Shown here: positions 52,501 through 59,989 of the stretch, piece after piece
Layout: the number at the start of each line of letters is the position of its first letter
Position numbering within the stretch: position 1 is the stretch's first letter
Assembly: GCF_008923365.1 (NCBI RefSeq)
Contig: NZ_WBMR01000013.1
Location: forward strand, 1-64,000
From: Actinomadura montaniterrae
Lineage (GTDB): Bacteria; Actinomycetota; Actinomycetes; Streptosporangiales; Streptosporangiaceae
Direction of reading: 5' to 3'
DNA length: 64,000 bases
Translations under genes and position numbers: made by a program
The notes under the pieces: generated by a model
Databases searched by the model: none
Told to the model about the DNA's origin: nothing
What the model saw: the letters and a program-made list of their open reading frames with translations, nothing else

Positions 52501-53451
52501 GTGCGCATCGGCCTGACCGGCGGCGCGTCGACCCCCGACAAGATCGTCCACCAGGCCCGGCGGGCCGAGGACGACGGCTTCACCTCGCTCTGGTACGCCA
52601 GCAACGTTTGCGGCGACCCGCTCACCCCGATGGCCCTCGCCGGACGCGAGACCTCGGCGATCGAGCTCGGCACCGCCGTCCTGCAGACCTACCCCTGCCA
52701 CCCGCTGCTCCAGGCCAACCGCGCCGCGTCCGCCGCCGCCACCATGGGCCGCCCCGGCCTCACCCTCGGCATCGGCCCCTCCCACGCATCGATCGTCCGC
52801 GACGCCTACGGCATGAGCTACGACCACCCGGGCCGCAACGCCGAGGAGTACACCCGGATCCTCGCCCGGCTCCTGCGCGGCGAGGACGTCGACTTCCACG
52901 GCGAGGACTGGACGACCCGCAGCACCGACCGCATGGCCCCTCTCCCCCACCCCGTGCCCGTCCTGCTGTCGGCCCTGTCGCCCCGGCTGCTGCGCGCCGC
53001 CGGGCGGCACGCCGACGGCACCATCCTGTGGATGGCGCCGGTCAAGGCGATCGACGGCCACATCGCGCCGCACATCCACGCGGCCGCCGCCGAGGCGGGA
53101 CGGCCCGCGCCCCGCATCGTCGCCGGACTCCCCGTCGCCGTCCACGACGACGTCACCGAAGCCCGCAACGCGGTCGCCGCGACATCCGCCGCCTACGCCG
53201 ACGCACCCAACTACCAGCGCATCCTCGCCCTCGGTGGGGCCGCCACCCCCGCCGACGCCGCCATCGTCGGCACCGAGACCTCCGTCCGCAACCAGCTCCG
53301 GTCCCTCCTCGACGCCGGCGCCACCGACGTCTGGGCCAACATCGTCCCCGCCGGCCCCGACCCCGCCGCGTCCCGCAAGCGCACCCGCGACCTCCTCCGC
53401 GACCTCGCCACCCCACCGCCGGCGGCGCGGCGGGGTCAGCGCCCGACGTAG
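52501..53451 (+). CDS. LLM-class F420-dependent oxidoreductase
   Basis: A 316-aa TIM-barrel oxidoreductase. It opens MRIGLTGGASTPDKIVHQAR and AEDDGFTSLWYASNVCGDPL, typical of a TIGR03564-type LLM group, with GLTLGIGPSHASIVRDAYGM as the LGxG segment. GTG 52501 has GGAGGA 5 bp upstream. It follows the hydrolase by 62 bp on the same strand and may belong to the same transcript. Expected cofactor F420; substrate unknown. Its end overlaps a crotonase remnant on the other strand. Confidence 0.88.
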   Translation: MRIGLTGGASTPDKIVHQARRAEDDGFTSLWYASNVCGDPLTPMALAGRETSAIELGTAVLQTYPCHPLLQANRAASAAATMGRPGLTLGIGPSHASIVRDAYGMSYDHPGRNAEEYTRILARLLRGEDVDFHGEDWTTRSTDRMAPLPHPVPVLLSALSPRLLRAAGRHADGTILWMAPVKAIDGHIAPHIHAAAAEAGRPAPRIVAGLPVAVHDDVTEARNAVAATSAAYADAPNYQRILALGGAATPADAAIVGTETSVRNQLRSLLDAGATDVWANIVPAGPDPAASRKRTRDLLRDLATPPPAARRGQRPT

Positions 53452-53624
53452 CGGGCGGCGCGCTTCTTGAGCGCGGCGACGGCCAGCGGCGGGTTCGCGG
53501 CGATCCGTCCCGCGAGCTCCACCGCCGACGCCAGCACGCCGTCATCGCCCACGACCGGCTGACCAGGCCGATCCGCCCGGCGCGCGCGGCGTCCACGATC
53601 TCGCCGGTGAACAGCGGCGTGCGT
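53436..53624 (-). pseudogene. Enoyl-CoA hydratase (crotonase) tail, frameshifted
   Basis: The C-terminal part of a crotonase. TPLFTGEIVDAARAGRIGLV lies in one frame and VVGDDGVLASAVELAG, then RIAANPPLAVAALKKRAARY, in another. Restoring one missing G in AGCCGGTCGTG near 53572 would rejoin LVSRVVGDDG. The N-terminal oxyanion-hole half is absent. It overlaps the end of the LLM gene by 16 bp. The remaining bases to 53753 contain no supported gene. Confidence 0.7.
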
Positions 53625-53753
53625 TTCCGGAGAGGTGCCGATGGCGCGATGAGTTTGGGGGGGACGGCCGGTCTGAGTGTGCGAGTGATCGGCCGCTGAG
53701 CACGCGCCGACCGGCGATGAGCCCGGGCGAGCGCCCCCGAGAGGAAGAAGCGA

Positions 53754-54338
53754 ATGGACGCACCGATGCGGAAACTGATCCTGGGCTTTTACGTCTCGCT
53801 CGACGGCAAGAGCGCCGACGGGGACAACGGAATTCGGGACGTCATGATGAGCATCGACGACCCCGAGCAGGAGGAGTACTTCGTCGGCCGGCTGTGGGAG
53901 GCCGGGGCCTTCCTCATGGGCCGCAACACCTACGCGAGCATGGCCGCCTTCTGGCCCGGCTCCGACCATCCGTCCGCGCAGGCCATGAACGAGATCCCCA
54001 AGGTCGTGTTCTCCCGCACTCTGACCTCGGCCGACGAATGGCCCGGGACGCGGATCGCCGGCGGCGACACGGCGGAGGAGATCGCCAGGCTCAAGGCCGA
54101 GCCCGGCAAGGACCTCGTCGCCGCCGGCGGCACCGCGTTCCTGCACTCCCTGATCAGGCTCGGCGTGGTCGACGAGTACCGGTTGTGGGTGCTGCCCGCC
54201 GCCGCCGGGAAGGGCGCGCCGCTGTTCCCCGAGCTGGACCGGCCCTTGAACCTGCGCCTGGTGAAGAGCACGGCCTTCCCGTCCGGGGTCCTCGAACTGG
54301 TGTACGCGGCGGCCGGCGAGCAGGCGCCCGGCGAGTAG
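53754..54338 (+). CDS. Dihydrofolate-reductase-like (RibD C-terminal) protein
   Basis: A 194-aa protein of the RibD_C/DHFR fold. It opens MRKLILGFYVSLDGKSADGD, followed by WEAGAFLMGRNTYASMAAFW, KVVFSRTLTSADEW and DLVAAGGTAFLHSLIRLGVV. Actinobacteria have many such proteins; they are presumed NAD(P)H-dependent reductases of unknown substrate. ATG 53754 has GAGGAAG 6 bp upstream; ATG 53766 is an alternative. A LysR gene follows 63 bp downstream. Confidence 0.88.
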   Translation: MDAPMRKLILGFYVSLDGKSADGDNGIRDVMMSIDDPEQEEYFVGRLWEAGAFLMGRNTYASMAAFWPGSDHPSAQAMNEIPKVVFSRTLTSADEWPGTRIAGGDTAEEIARLKAEPGKDLVAAGGTAFLHSLIRLGVVDEYRLWVLPAAAGKGAPLFPELDRPLNLRLVKSTAFPSGVLELVYAAAGEQAPGE

Positions 54339-54389
54339 CCGCCGATCATTGCGCTGGTCGATCTATCGTCGGCCTTCATCACCGGTGCC

Positions 54390-54395
54390 TATAGT
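54390..54395 (+). promoter_or_regulatory. Probable -10 of LysR gene (leaderless)
   Basis: TATAGT, close to the consensus TANNNT, ends 6 bp before ATG 54402 and no ribosome site is seen. Confidence 0.5.
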
Positions 54396-54401
54396 TGGCG
54401 C

Positions 54402-55331
54402 ATGTCCGTCGATCGCCTGCTGGTCAACCTCGACCTGAACCTGCTCGTCACGCTGGACGTGCTGCTGCGCGAGCGCAACGTCACGCGGGCGGCGGAGCAG
54501 CTCGGCTGCAGCCAGCCGACGGTCAGCGCCGCGCTGGCGCGGCTGCGCCGGCACTTCGGCGACGAGCTGCTGCACCGGGCGGGCAGCCGCTACGAGCTGA
54601 CGCCGCTGGCCGTGCAGGTGGCGGCGCGCACGCCCCCGGCCGTGGAGGGCATACGCCGCGTCTTCGACGTGCGGGCCGAGTTCGATCCGGCGACGGTCGA
54701 GCGCGAGTTCACGATCATCACCTCCGACTACGCGGTGGCGGTGCTCGGCCCGATCGTCGCGCGGCTGGTGGCCGAGCGGGCGCCGGGCGTGCGGCTGCGG
54801 ATGCAGCAGACCGGCCCGCACGTGGTCGATCACGCGACGGAGACCCTGCGCACCGTCGACGGCGTCATCCTGCCGCACGGGTTCCTCGCGGACATGCCGT
54901 ACACGGATCTCTACGAGGACCGCTGGGTCTGCGTGGTGGCACGGGACAATCCGGCGGTCGGGGAGCGGCTCACCCTGGCGCAGCTGAGGGAGATGCCCTG
55001 GGTGATGCTGTACCACCGGCCCACGGCCTTCGCTCCCGCGGCGCAGCAGCTGCGCATGATCGGCATCGAGCCGCGGGTCGACATCGTCGTGGACGGTTTC
55101 CTGCAGATGCCGTTCCTGATCGCCGGCAGCGACCGGATCGCCCTCCTGCAGGAGCAGCTGGCCCGCAGGATCGCGGACGCCGGCGGAGTGCGCGTCCTGG
55201 AGTGCCCCTTCGACGCGGTGCCGCTCGCCGAGGCGTTCTGGTGGCATCCGATGTACCGCAGCGACGTCGCGCACGCCTGGCTGCGCGAGCTGCTGATGGA
55301 GGCCGCCGACGAGTTGAAGGCCGCCCGCTGA
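54402..55331 (+). CDS. LysR-family regulator (NodD-like)
   Basis: A 309-aa regulator. The winged helix-turn-helix is LNLLVTLDVLLRERNVTRAA, EQLGCSQPTVSAALARLRRH and FGDELLHR. The effector domain starts near residue 95 (REFTIITSDYAVAVLGPIVA). This group often controls catabolic or antibiotic genes. It begins without a Shine-Dalgarno behind a TATAGT hexamer. The neighbouring reductase at 53754 or the remnant genes downstream are possible original targets. Confidence 0.9.
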   Translation: MSVDRLLVNLDLNLLVTLDVLLRERNVTRAAEQLGCSQPTVSAALARLRRHFGDELLHRAGSRYELTPLAVQVAARTPPAVEGIRRVFDVRAEFDPATVEREFTIITSDYAVAVLGPIVARLVAERAPGVRLRMQQTGPHVVDHATETLRTVDGVILPHGFLADMPYTDLYEDRWVCVVARDNPAVGERLTLAQLREMPWVMLYHRPTAFAPAAQQLRMIGIEPRVDIVVDGFLQMPFLIAGSDRIALLQEQLARRIADAGGVRVLECPFDAVPLAEAFWWHPMYRSDVAHAWLRELLMEAADELKAAR

Positions 55332-55365
55332 GCCTTCGCGCCTTGGACGCAGGCGACCTCGCGGG

Positions 55366-55797
55366 TCACTGGGCGGCGGGCATCCGGGGCGAGCCCGCCG
55401 CCAGCCAGGTCTCCAGGCTGGCGGCGGAGAAGACCTCGTCCAGCGCGAGGTGCACGGCGCCGGTCACGCCGGAGAGCTCCTCGGGCAGGGCCGCCACGTC
55501 GATCCGCAGGTTCTGGGTCGCCAGCGGCAGCGCCCGTCGGCGGATGGCCTCCCGGATGGTGTCGAGCACGTGCTCCTTGGCCCGGACGATGCCGCCGCCG
55601 AGCACCAGTTCCGCGGGGTTGTAGAAGCTGACCAGGGTGGCGAGCGTGCCGCCGAGCAGGACCGACGTGCGTTGCAGCAGCGCCCGGGCTGCCTGGTCGC
55701 CTTGAGCCGCCGCCTGGGTGACGTCGATCGGCCGCACCTCCTGGGACGTGGCGAGGATGGCGGCGAGGGCGGGGCTCTGCCTGGTCTCGGCGAGCAT
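55366..55797 (-). pseudogene. ROK-family kinase C-terminal fragment
   Basis: About 143 codons match the C-terminal domain of ROK sugar kinases/repressors: QGDQAARALLQRTSVLLGGT, LATLVSFYNPAELVLGGGIV, RAKEHVLDTIREAIRRRALP. The N-terminal ATP-binding domain, the catalytic Asp region and the zinc-binding Cys motif are missing. The 5' end stops at about 55800 where a differently oriented oxidoreductase tail begins. The frame opens at ATG 55797, so a fragment could still be translated, but I regard it as a remnant. Confidence 0.75.
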
Positions 55798-55808
55798 CCG
55801 GCCTTCCC

Positions 55809-56153
55809 GCCATACGCATCGCCTACGAACTCACGGAACGGGAGAAGGCCGAACTGGAACGGGCACGGTCCGTCGCGGTACGGGTCGCCGCGCTATTCGG
55901 CAACTTCCTGCCGGGAATGCCTCGCGTCATGCCGGCCGGCAGCTCACTGCATTACATGGGGACCTACCGGATCGGCCCCGCCGACGACGGCACCAGCGTC
56001 TGCGACTCGTACTCCCGTCCCTGGGGCATCGAAGGCCTGGTGCTCGCCGGCAACGGCCTGATCCCCACCGCCAACGCCTGCAACCCCACCCTGACCAGCG
56101 TCGCCCTCGCCGTCAGGGGAGCCCGCGCCCTCGCCGCATCCGCACGCGGATGA
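55809..56153 (+). pseudogene. GMC oxidoreductase C-terminal fragment
   Basis: About 115 codons with the C-terminal GMC/glucose-methanol-choline pattern: AGSSLHYMGTYRIGPADDGT, SVCDSYSRPWGIEGLVLAGN, GLIPTANACNPTLTSVALAV. This contains the conserved His of SLHYMG and the Asn of NACNPT used by pyranose-oxidase-like enzymes. The FAD-binding N-terminal two-thirds are absent. ATG 55917 could start a 78-residue piece. It meets the ROK remnant head-to-head near 55800. Confidence 0.8.
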
Positions 56154-56177
56154 CACCCGCGGGGGCCGCCGCGCGGG

Positions 56178-56561
56178 TCAGCGCGGGGTGAGTTTCAGCG
56201 TGGTGGCGCGGGCGGTGTCGTTGACCATGGGGTCGACGTACTGGCGGGCGTAACGGCCGTATTTGGTGCGGTAGGCGGAGTCGAGGCGGGCGTTGAGATC
56301 GGGGTCGCCCGCCGCATCGGTGAAGGTGACGTCCTTGGCGACGCCGCCGGAGCTGATGTGGCCGCGTCCGGTGGCACGGGCGGCGCGATACCAGGCGCCT
56401 TCACCGCCGCGGTAGGAGCGGACGTAGAGTTCCTCGCCGTCGCCGACCACCCAGATCGTCGTGGGGTCGCGCAGCTCGCGGTCGTCGCGCTGCGGCGCGA
56501 TCTGCAGTTCGTCGGCGTTCGCGATCGTCTCCAGCTCCCGCGTGGTCCAGCCGCTCATCAT
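56178..56561 (-). CDS. DUF2255 family protein
   Basis: A 127-aa protein. WTTRELETIANADELQIAP, TTIWVVGDGEELYVRSYRG and GEGAWYRAARATGRGHISSG are the DUF2255 core; these proteins have a flavin/nitroreductase-like split-barrel. ATG 56561 has AAGGAG 4 bp upstream and a second ATG at 56558. Function unknown. It is divergent from the serine hydrolase, with a 206-bp gap holding the two promoters. Confidence 0.85.
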   Translation of the reverse strand: MMSGWTTRELETIANADELQIAPQRDDRELRDPTTIWVVGDGEELYVRSYRGGEGAWYRAARATGRGHISSGGVAKDVTFTDAAGDPDLNARLDSAYRTKYGRYARQYVDPMVNDTARATTLKLTPR

Positions 56562-56767
56562 GTGCTCCTTGGTCCTCGTGATGCCGATCGGCTCTAGTGG
56601 TGCCCACTAGGGTCGTTGCCCCGAAATCGGCCCGTTCACCAGGGACACACCCGGAACCTGCCGACCGGTGTGGGCTGGCCGTTCAGGCCGGCCGTGGGCG
56701 CGGGATCCGGTGGAGGAGCGCGTAATTCGGTTGCCCTTGGCGAAGGCGAGGGCGCTGAATACTACGC

Positions 56768-57877
56768 ATGGCCGATATCCAGGGCTCCTACGACGAACTG
56801 TTCAGCGCGGTGCCCGGTGCGCTCGCCGAATTGCTGGACTGCGGGGATACGGGCGGGTCGGCCGCCGTCTTCGTGGACGGGGAGCCCGTGGTGGACGTCT
56901 GGGGCGGATTCGCCGACGCGGAGCGCACGGTCCCGTGGCAGCGGGACACGATCACCAACGTCTGGTCGGTCACGAAGACGATGACGGCGCTGTGCGCGCT
57001 GGTCCTCGCCGACCGCGGCGAGCTCGACCCGGACGCACCGGTCGGCCGGTATTGGCCGGAGTTCGGCGCGGCGGGCAAGGAGAAGGTGCTGGTCAGGCAT
57101 CTGCTCGCGCACACCGCGGGCCTTCCCGACTGGGACGGGCCGATCGAGGACCTTTATGACTGGCCGTCCGCGACCGCGCGTCTGGCCGCGCTGGCGCCGC
57201 AGTGGGAACCGGGGAGCGCGGCCGGGTACCACTCGCTCACCCAGGGATTCCTCGTGGGCGAGGTGATCAGGCGGATCAGCGGCCGGAGCGTGGGCGAATT
57301 CTTCGCCCGCGAGGTCGCCGGGCCGCTGGGCGCCGACTTCCATATCGGGCTGCCCGCCGAGCACGATCATCGGGTGGCGTCGAGCGTCCCGCCGCCGGGC
57401 CGGGACGAGGACTATGCGGCCGGCGCGCCCGGTGCCGCCGCGCCGCCCGGCGCCACGACCATCCGGGTGCGTGACGGCAACGGCGTCGCCTGGCGCCGGG
57501 CGCAGATCCCCGCGGCGAGCGGGTTCGGCAATGCCCGCTCGGTCGCGCTCGTGCAGTCGGTCATGGCCTGCGGAGGGGCGCTGCGCGGACGCCGCCTGCT
57601 GTCGCAGGCCGGCTGCGACCGTGCGAAAGAGGAACAGTTCCAAGGCGTGGACCGCCTCTTGGGCATGCCGGTCCGATACGGCCTGGGCTACGGGCTGTTC
57701 GGCGGTGCCCTCGGGTGGGGCGGCTGGGGCGGCTCGATCGTCATGATCGAGCCCGGTGACCGCATGGCGGTGGCGTACGTGACCGCTCAGATGCGCGAGC
57801 CCGGGGACGACCAACGGGGCATGGAGATCGTCATGGCCGCCTACGAGGGCCTCCAGGGTCTGCAGGCCTCTCGGTGA
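56768..57877 (+). CDS. Beta-lactamase-like serine hydrolase (class C/EstB fold)
   Basis: A 369-aa enzyme. The nucleophile SxxK is in TNVWSVTKTMTAL and the second motif appears as GYHSLTQGFLVGEVIRRI (Tyr-His-Ser instead of YxN). GLGYGLFGGALGWGGWGGSI may hold the third motif region. It resembles esterase/transesterase EstB and LovD-like proteins rather than drug-inactivating beta-lactamases. No signal peptide is visible, so it works in the cytoplasm. No clear ribosome site. Its 3' end overlaps the minus-strand flavoprotein gene by 47 bp. Confidence 0.85.
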   Translation: MADIQGSYDELFSAVPGALAELLDCGDTGGSAAVFVDGEPVVDVWGGFADAERTVPWQRDTITNVWSVTKTMTALCALVLADRGELDPDAPVGRYWPEFGAAGKEKVLVRHLLAHTAGLPDWDGPIEDLYDWPSATARLAALAPQWEPGSAAGYHSLTQGFLVGEVIRRISGRSVGEFFAREVAGPLGADFHIGLPAEHDHRVASSVPPPGRDEDYAAGAPGAAAPPGATTIRVRDGNGVAWRRAQIPAASGFGNARSVALVQSVMACGGALRGRRLLSQAGCDRAKEEQFQGVDRLLGMPVRYGLGYGLFGGALGWGGWGGSIVMIEPGDRMAVAYVTAQMREPGDDQRGMEIVMAAYEGLQGLQASR

Positions 57878-59183
57878 GGCCGTTGCCGATGATCCAGCCC
57901 ATGCCGAAGGCGGAGAGCAGGCCGTTGCCGGACAGGTAGCCGTCGGAATGGGGGCCGGCCAGGCCGCACGCGGCGCCGCCGCCCGCGTAGAGGCCCGGGA
58001 CGGGCTCGCCGGTCCCGTCCAGGACGCGGCCGGACGGGTCGATGACCAGGCCGCCCTGGGTGGTGAGCAGGCCGTGGGTGACCCAGGCGAGATGGTAGGG
58101 GGCGGTGAGCCGGCGGCGGCCGGGCAGGGGGGCCAGCGCGCGTCCGGTCTCATCGGCCGTCCGGCCCAGGGCGGCGGCGAGGTCGTCGAGGGTGGCGCAG
58201 TCGCGGACGGCTCCGGCGGCGAGGCTCTCGCGCATCATCTCCGACTCGCGGGTGGCGGCCATCGCGGTGGCGTCCCAGATCATCGCGGCGCGCTCGCCGG
58301 GCTGCCGTTGCAGGACGCCCGCCATGGACGAGTAGCCCTTCGACTCCTCGTCCACGAAACGCTCGCCGTGCAGGTTCACCAGGACGGCGCCGTTGAACGG
58401 AAGGGCCGGGGACACGCGGGTGCCGTGGTCCACGACGACGAGTCCGGAGCGCAGGCCGGCGCCCATGTTGCGCACCTGGGCGCCGAGGCGCCCTGCCCAG
58501 GCGAGCGCGTCGCCGGTCGACGTGGAGACACCGCCGTAGAAGGGGGTCCCGAGGTGCGGCAGGTACCGCTTGACCAGGGCCTGGTCGGCCGCGAAGCCGT
58601 CGGTGGCGAGGACGACCGCGCCGGCCCGGACGCGCTGCAGCGCGCCGTTCTGCGCGACGACGACTCCGGTGACCGCGCCGCCGTCCGACACGAGGTCGAC
58701 GGCGGGGGCCTCGTCGACGAAGGCGGCGTTGTCGTGGGCGTCGAGCAGGGCCCGCAGGTGGCGCATGAGCCGGGCGCCGCCGAGGCGTCCGGTGTCGGTG
58801 TGCAGGCGCAGGGCGGTCATCCCGGCGCGGGGCATGTCGGTGCCGATCTCGATCGGGTATCCGGTGTCCGCGATCCATTCCACGATCCGCGGAGCGGCCT
58901 CGCAGAGCGCCTCGACCACGGGACGCCATTCCTCGTCGCCGCTCGCGCGGAGGATGTCGCCGGCGTGCCGCTGCGGCGAGTCGTCGATGCCCGCGGCGGC
59001 CTGGAAGCGGGTCCCGCCGGCGGCGAGGGAGCCGGACGAGATCGCCGCGTTGCATCCCTCGCGGGTGGACTTCTCGAAGACGGCGACGACGCGGCCGGGG
59101 TCGCGGGCGGCGCGGAGGGCGGTCATCACGCCGCACGCCCCGCCGCCGATGACGGCGACGTCGACCTCGGTGTCCCAGGTCAT
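57831..59183 (-). CDS. FAD-dependent dehydrogenase 1 (fumarate-reductase/KstD-like)
   Basis: A 450-aa flavoprotein. The dinucleotide motif is VDVAVIGGGACGVMTALRAA, with a second flavin segment VVLATDGFAADQALVKRY. A C-terminal PVPGLYAGGGAACGLAGPHS and GYLSGNGLLSAFGMGWIIGN is typical of the fumarate reductase/succinate dehydrogenase flavoprotein family. It removes or adds hydrogens across a C-C bond next to a carbonyl. It is the last gene of a minus-strand operon; its start overlaps the racemase-like gene stop by 4 bp. It shares the family with two other flavoproteins in the same operon. Confidence 0.87.
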   Translation of the reverse strand: MTWDTEVDVAVIGGGACGVMTALRAARDPGRVVAVFEKSTREGCNAAISSGSLAAGGTRFQAAAGIDDSPQRHAGDILRASGDEEWRPVVEALCEAAPRIVEWIADTGYPIEIGTDMPRAGMTALRLHTDTGRLGGARLMRHLRALLDAHDNAAFVDEAPAVDLVSDGGAVTGVVVAQNGALQRVRAGAVVLATDGFAADQALVKRYLPHLGTPFYGGVSTSTGDALAWAGRLGAQVRNMGAGLRSGLVVVDHGTRVSPALPFNGAVLVNLHGERFVDEESKGYSSMAGVLQRQPGERAAMIWDATAMAATRESEMMRESLAAGAVRDCATLDDLAAALGRTADETGRALAPLPGRRRLTAPYHLAWVTHGLLTTQGGLVIDPSGRVLDGTGEPVPGLYAGGGAACGLAGPHSDGYLSGNGLLSAFGMGWIIGNGLTERPADPGGPRRRP

Positions 59184-59989
59184 GACAGGGTCCTGTTCGT
59201 GCCGTAGAAGTCGCGCGCGGCGTCGATCAGGGGGCGCGGCGGGCGCGCACCGTAGAAGCCGGTCCGTGCCGGGGCGAGGCCAGTGGCCCGGTACTGCGCG
59301 GCGCGCAGTTCGGCGACGCGGACGCAGGTGCCGAGCGAGTCGAGCACCGGCACGTCGTCAACACGGGACACCCCCTGGTCGGCGAGGAACACGTTGAGCG
59401 GCCCCTCGCCGGGGACGATGACGTTCGCGCCGTCCGCGATCGCCTTGCGCGCGGCACGCGTGAACGCGTCGAGCAGCGGCCCTGGGTCGGCGTACGCCGC
59501 CATCACGTCGGTGAACTCGGTCTCGACCTGCACGATGGGCCCGACGAGCTGGTCGAAGCGGTAGTTGCGCATGTTGCGGCGGAGCTGGGGTTCGAGGGCG
59601 GCGATGAAGTTGACGATCCCCACCTGGTCGCCGAGCGTCCCGGCCATCAGTACGGAGGTCTGGCCGAACGCGATGACGGGGATGTCCACGATCGTGCGGA
59701 CCTCCTCGTACGCGGTGTCGGGGATGGTGGCGATGAGGAAGGCGTCGTAACCCTCGTCTTGCGCGCGCAGCGCCGCATGCACGAACTGCTCCTTGTGCAA
59801 CCCGGCGAGGTAGGCGTAGCCGATGTGGGTCCCGGGATAGTCGGACGGGTAGGTGCCGGGCTTCATCCCGTGGAAGTCGATCTCGGTTCCGGGCGCGGCC
59901 TGCGATCGCAGGTGGCGGGCGAGCGCGTCGCGGTAGTGCGGGACGTCGTCGAGGACGGTGAAGGACTGGTGCCAGATCCGCACGCTCAC
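59180..59989 (-). CDS. Asp/Glu/hydantoin-racemase-fold protein lacking both catalytic Cys
   Basis: A 269-aa protein with the two-lobed Asp/Glu racemase fold: DAFLIATIPDTAYEEVRTIV, PVIAFGQTSVLMAGTLGDQV, and GANVIVPGEGPLNVFL. In hydantoin and Asp/Glu racemases a Cys sits in 'IACFSDP' and 'VLGCAG'. Here those positions read IATIPDT (Thr) and VPGEGPL (Glu). The only Cys is elsewhere (LGTCVRV). The protein therefore cannot use the usual two-Cys racemisation and may do another reaction, such as isomerisation, decarboxylation or C-C cleavage. ATG 59989 overlaps the upstream gene stop by 4 bp. Translationally coupled to flavoprotein 2 and flavoprotein 1. Confidence 0.8.
   Translation of the reverse strand: MSVRIWHQSFTVLDDVPHYRDALARHLRSQAAPGTEIDFHGMKPGTYPSDYPGTHIGYAYLAGLHKEQFVHAALRAQDEGYDAFLIATIPDTAYEEVRTIVDIPVIAFGQTSVLMAGTLGDQVGIVNFIAALEPQLRRNMRNYRFDQLVGPIVQVETEFTDVMAAYADPGPLLDAFTRAARKAIADGANVIVPGEGPLNVFLADQGVSRVDDVPVLDSLGTCVRVAELRAAQYRATGLAPARTGFYGARPPRPLIDAARDFYGTNRTLS

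Noticed and set aside
56768-57877. Antibiotic-resistance beta-lactamase
   Set aside because: The fold matches class C, but there is no signal peptide and the second motif is Tyr-His-Ser, closer to esterase-type relatives.
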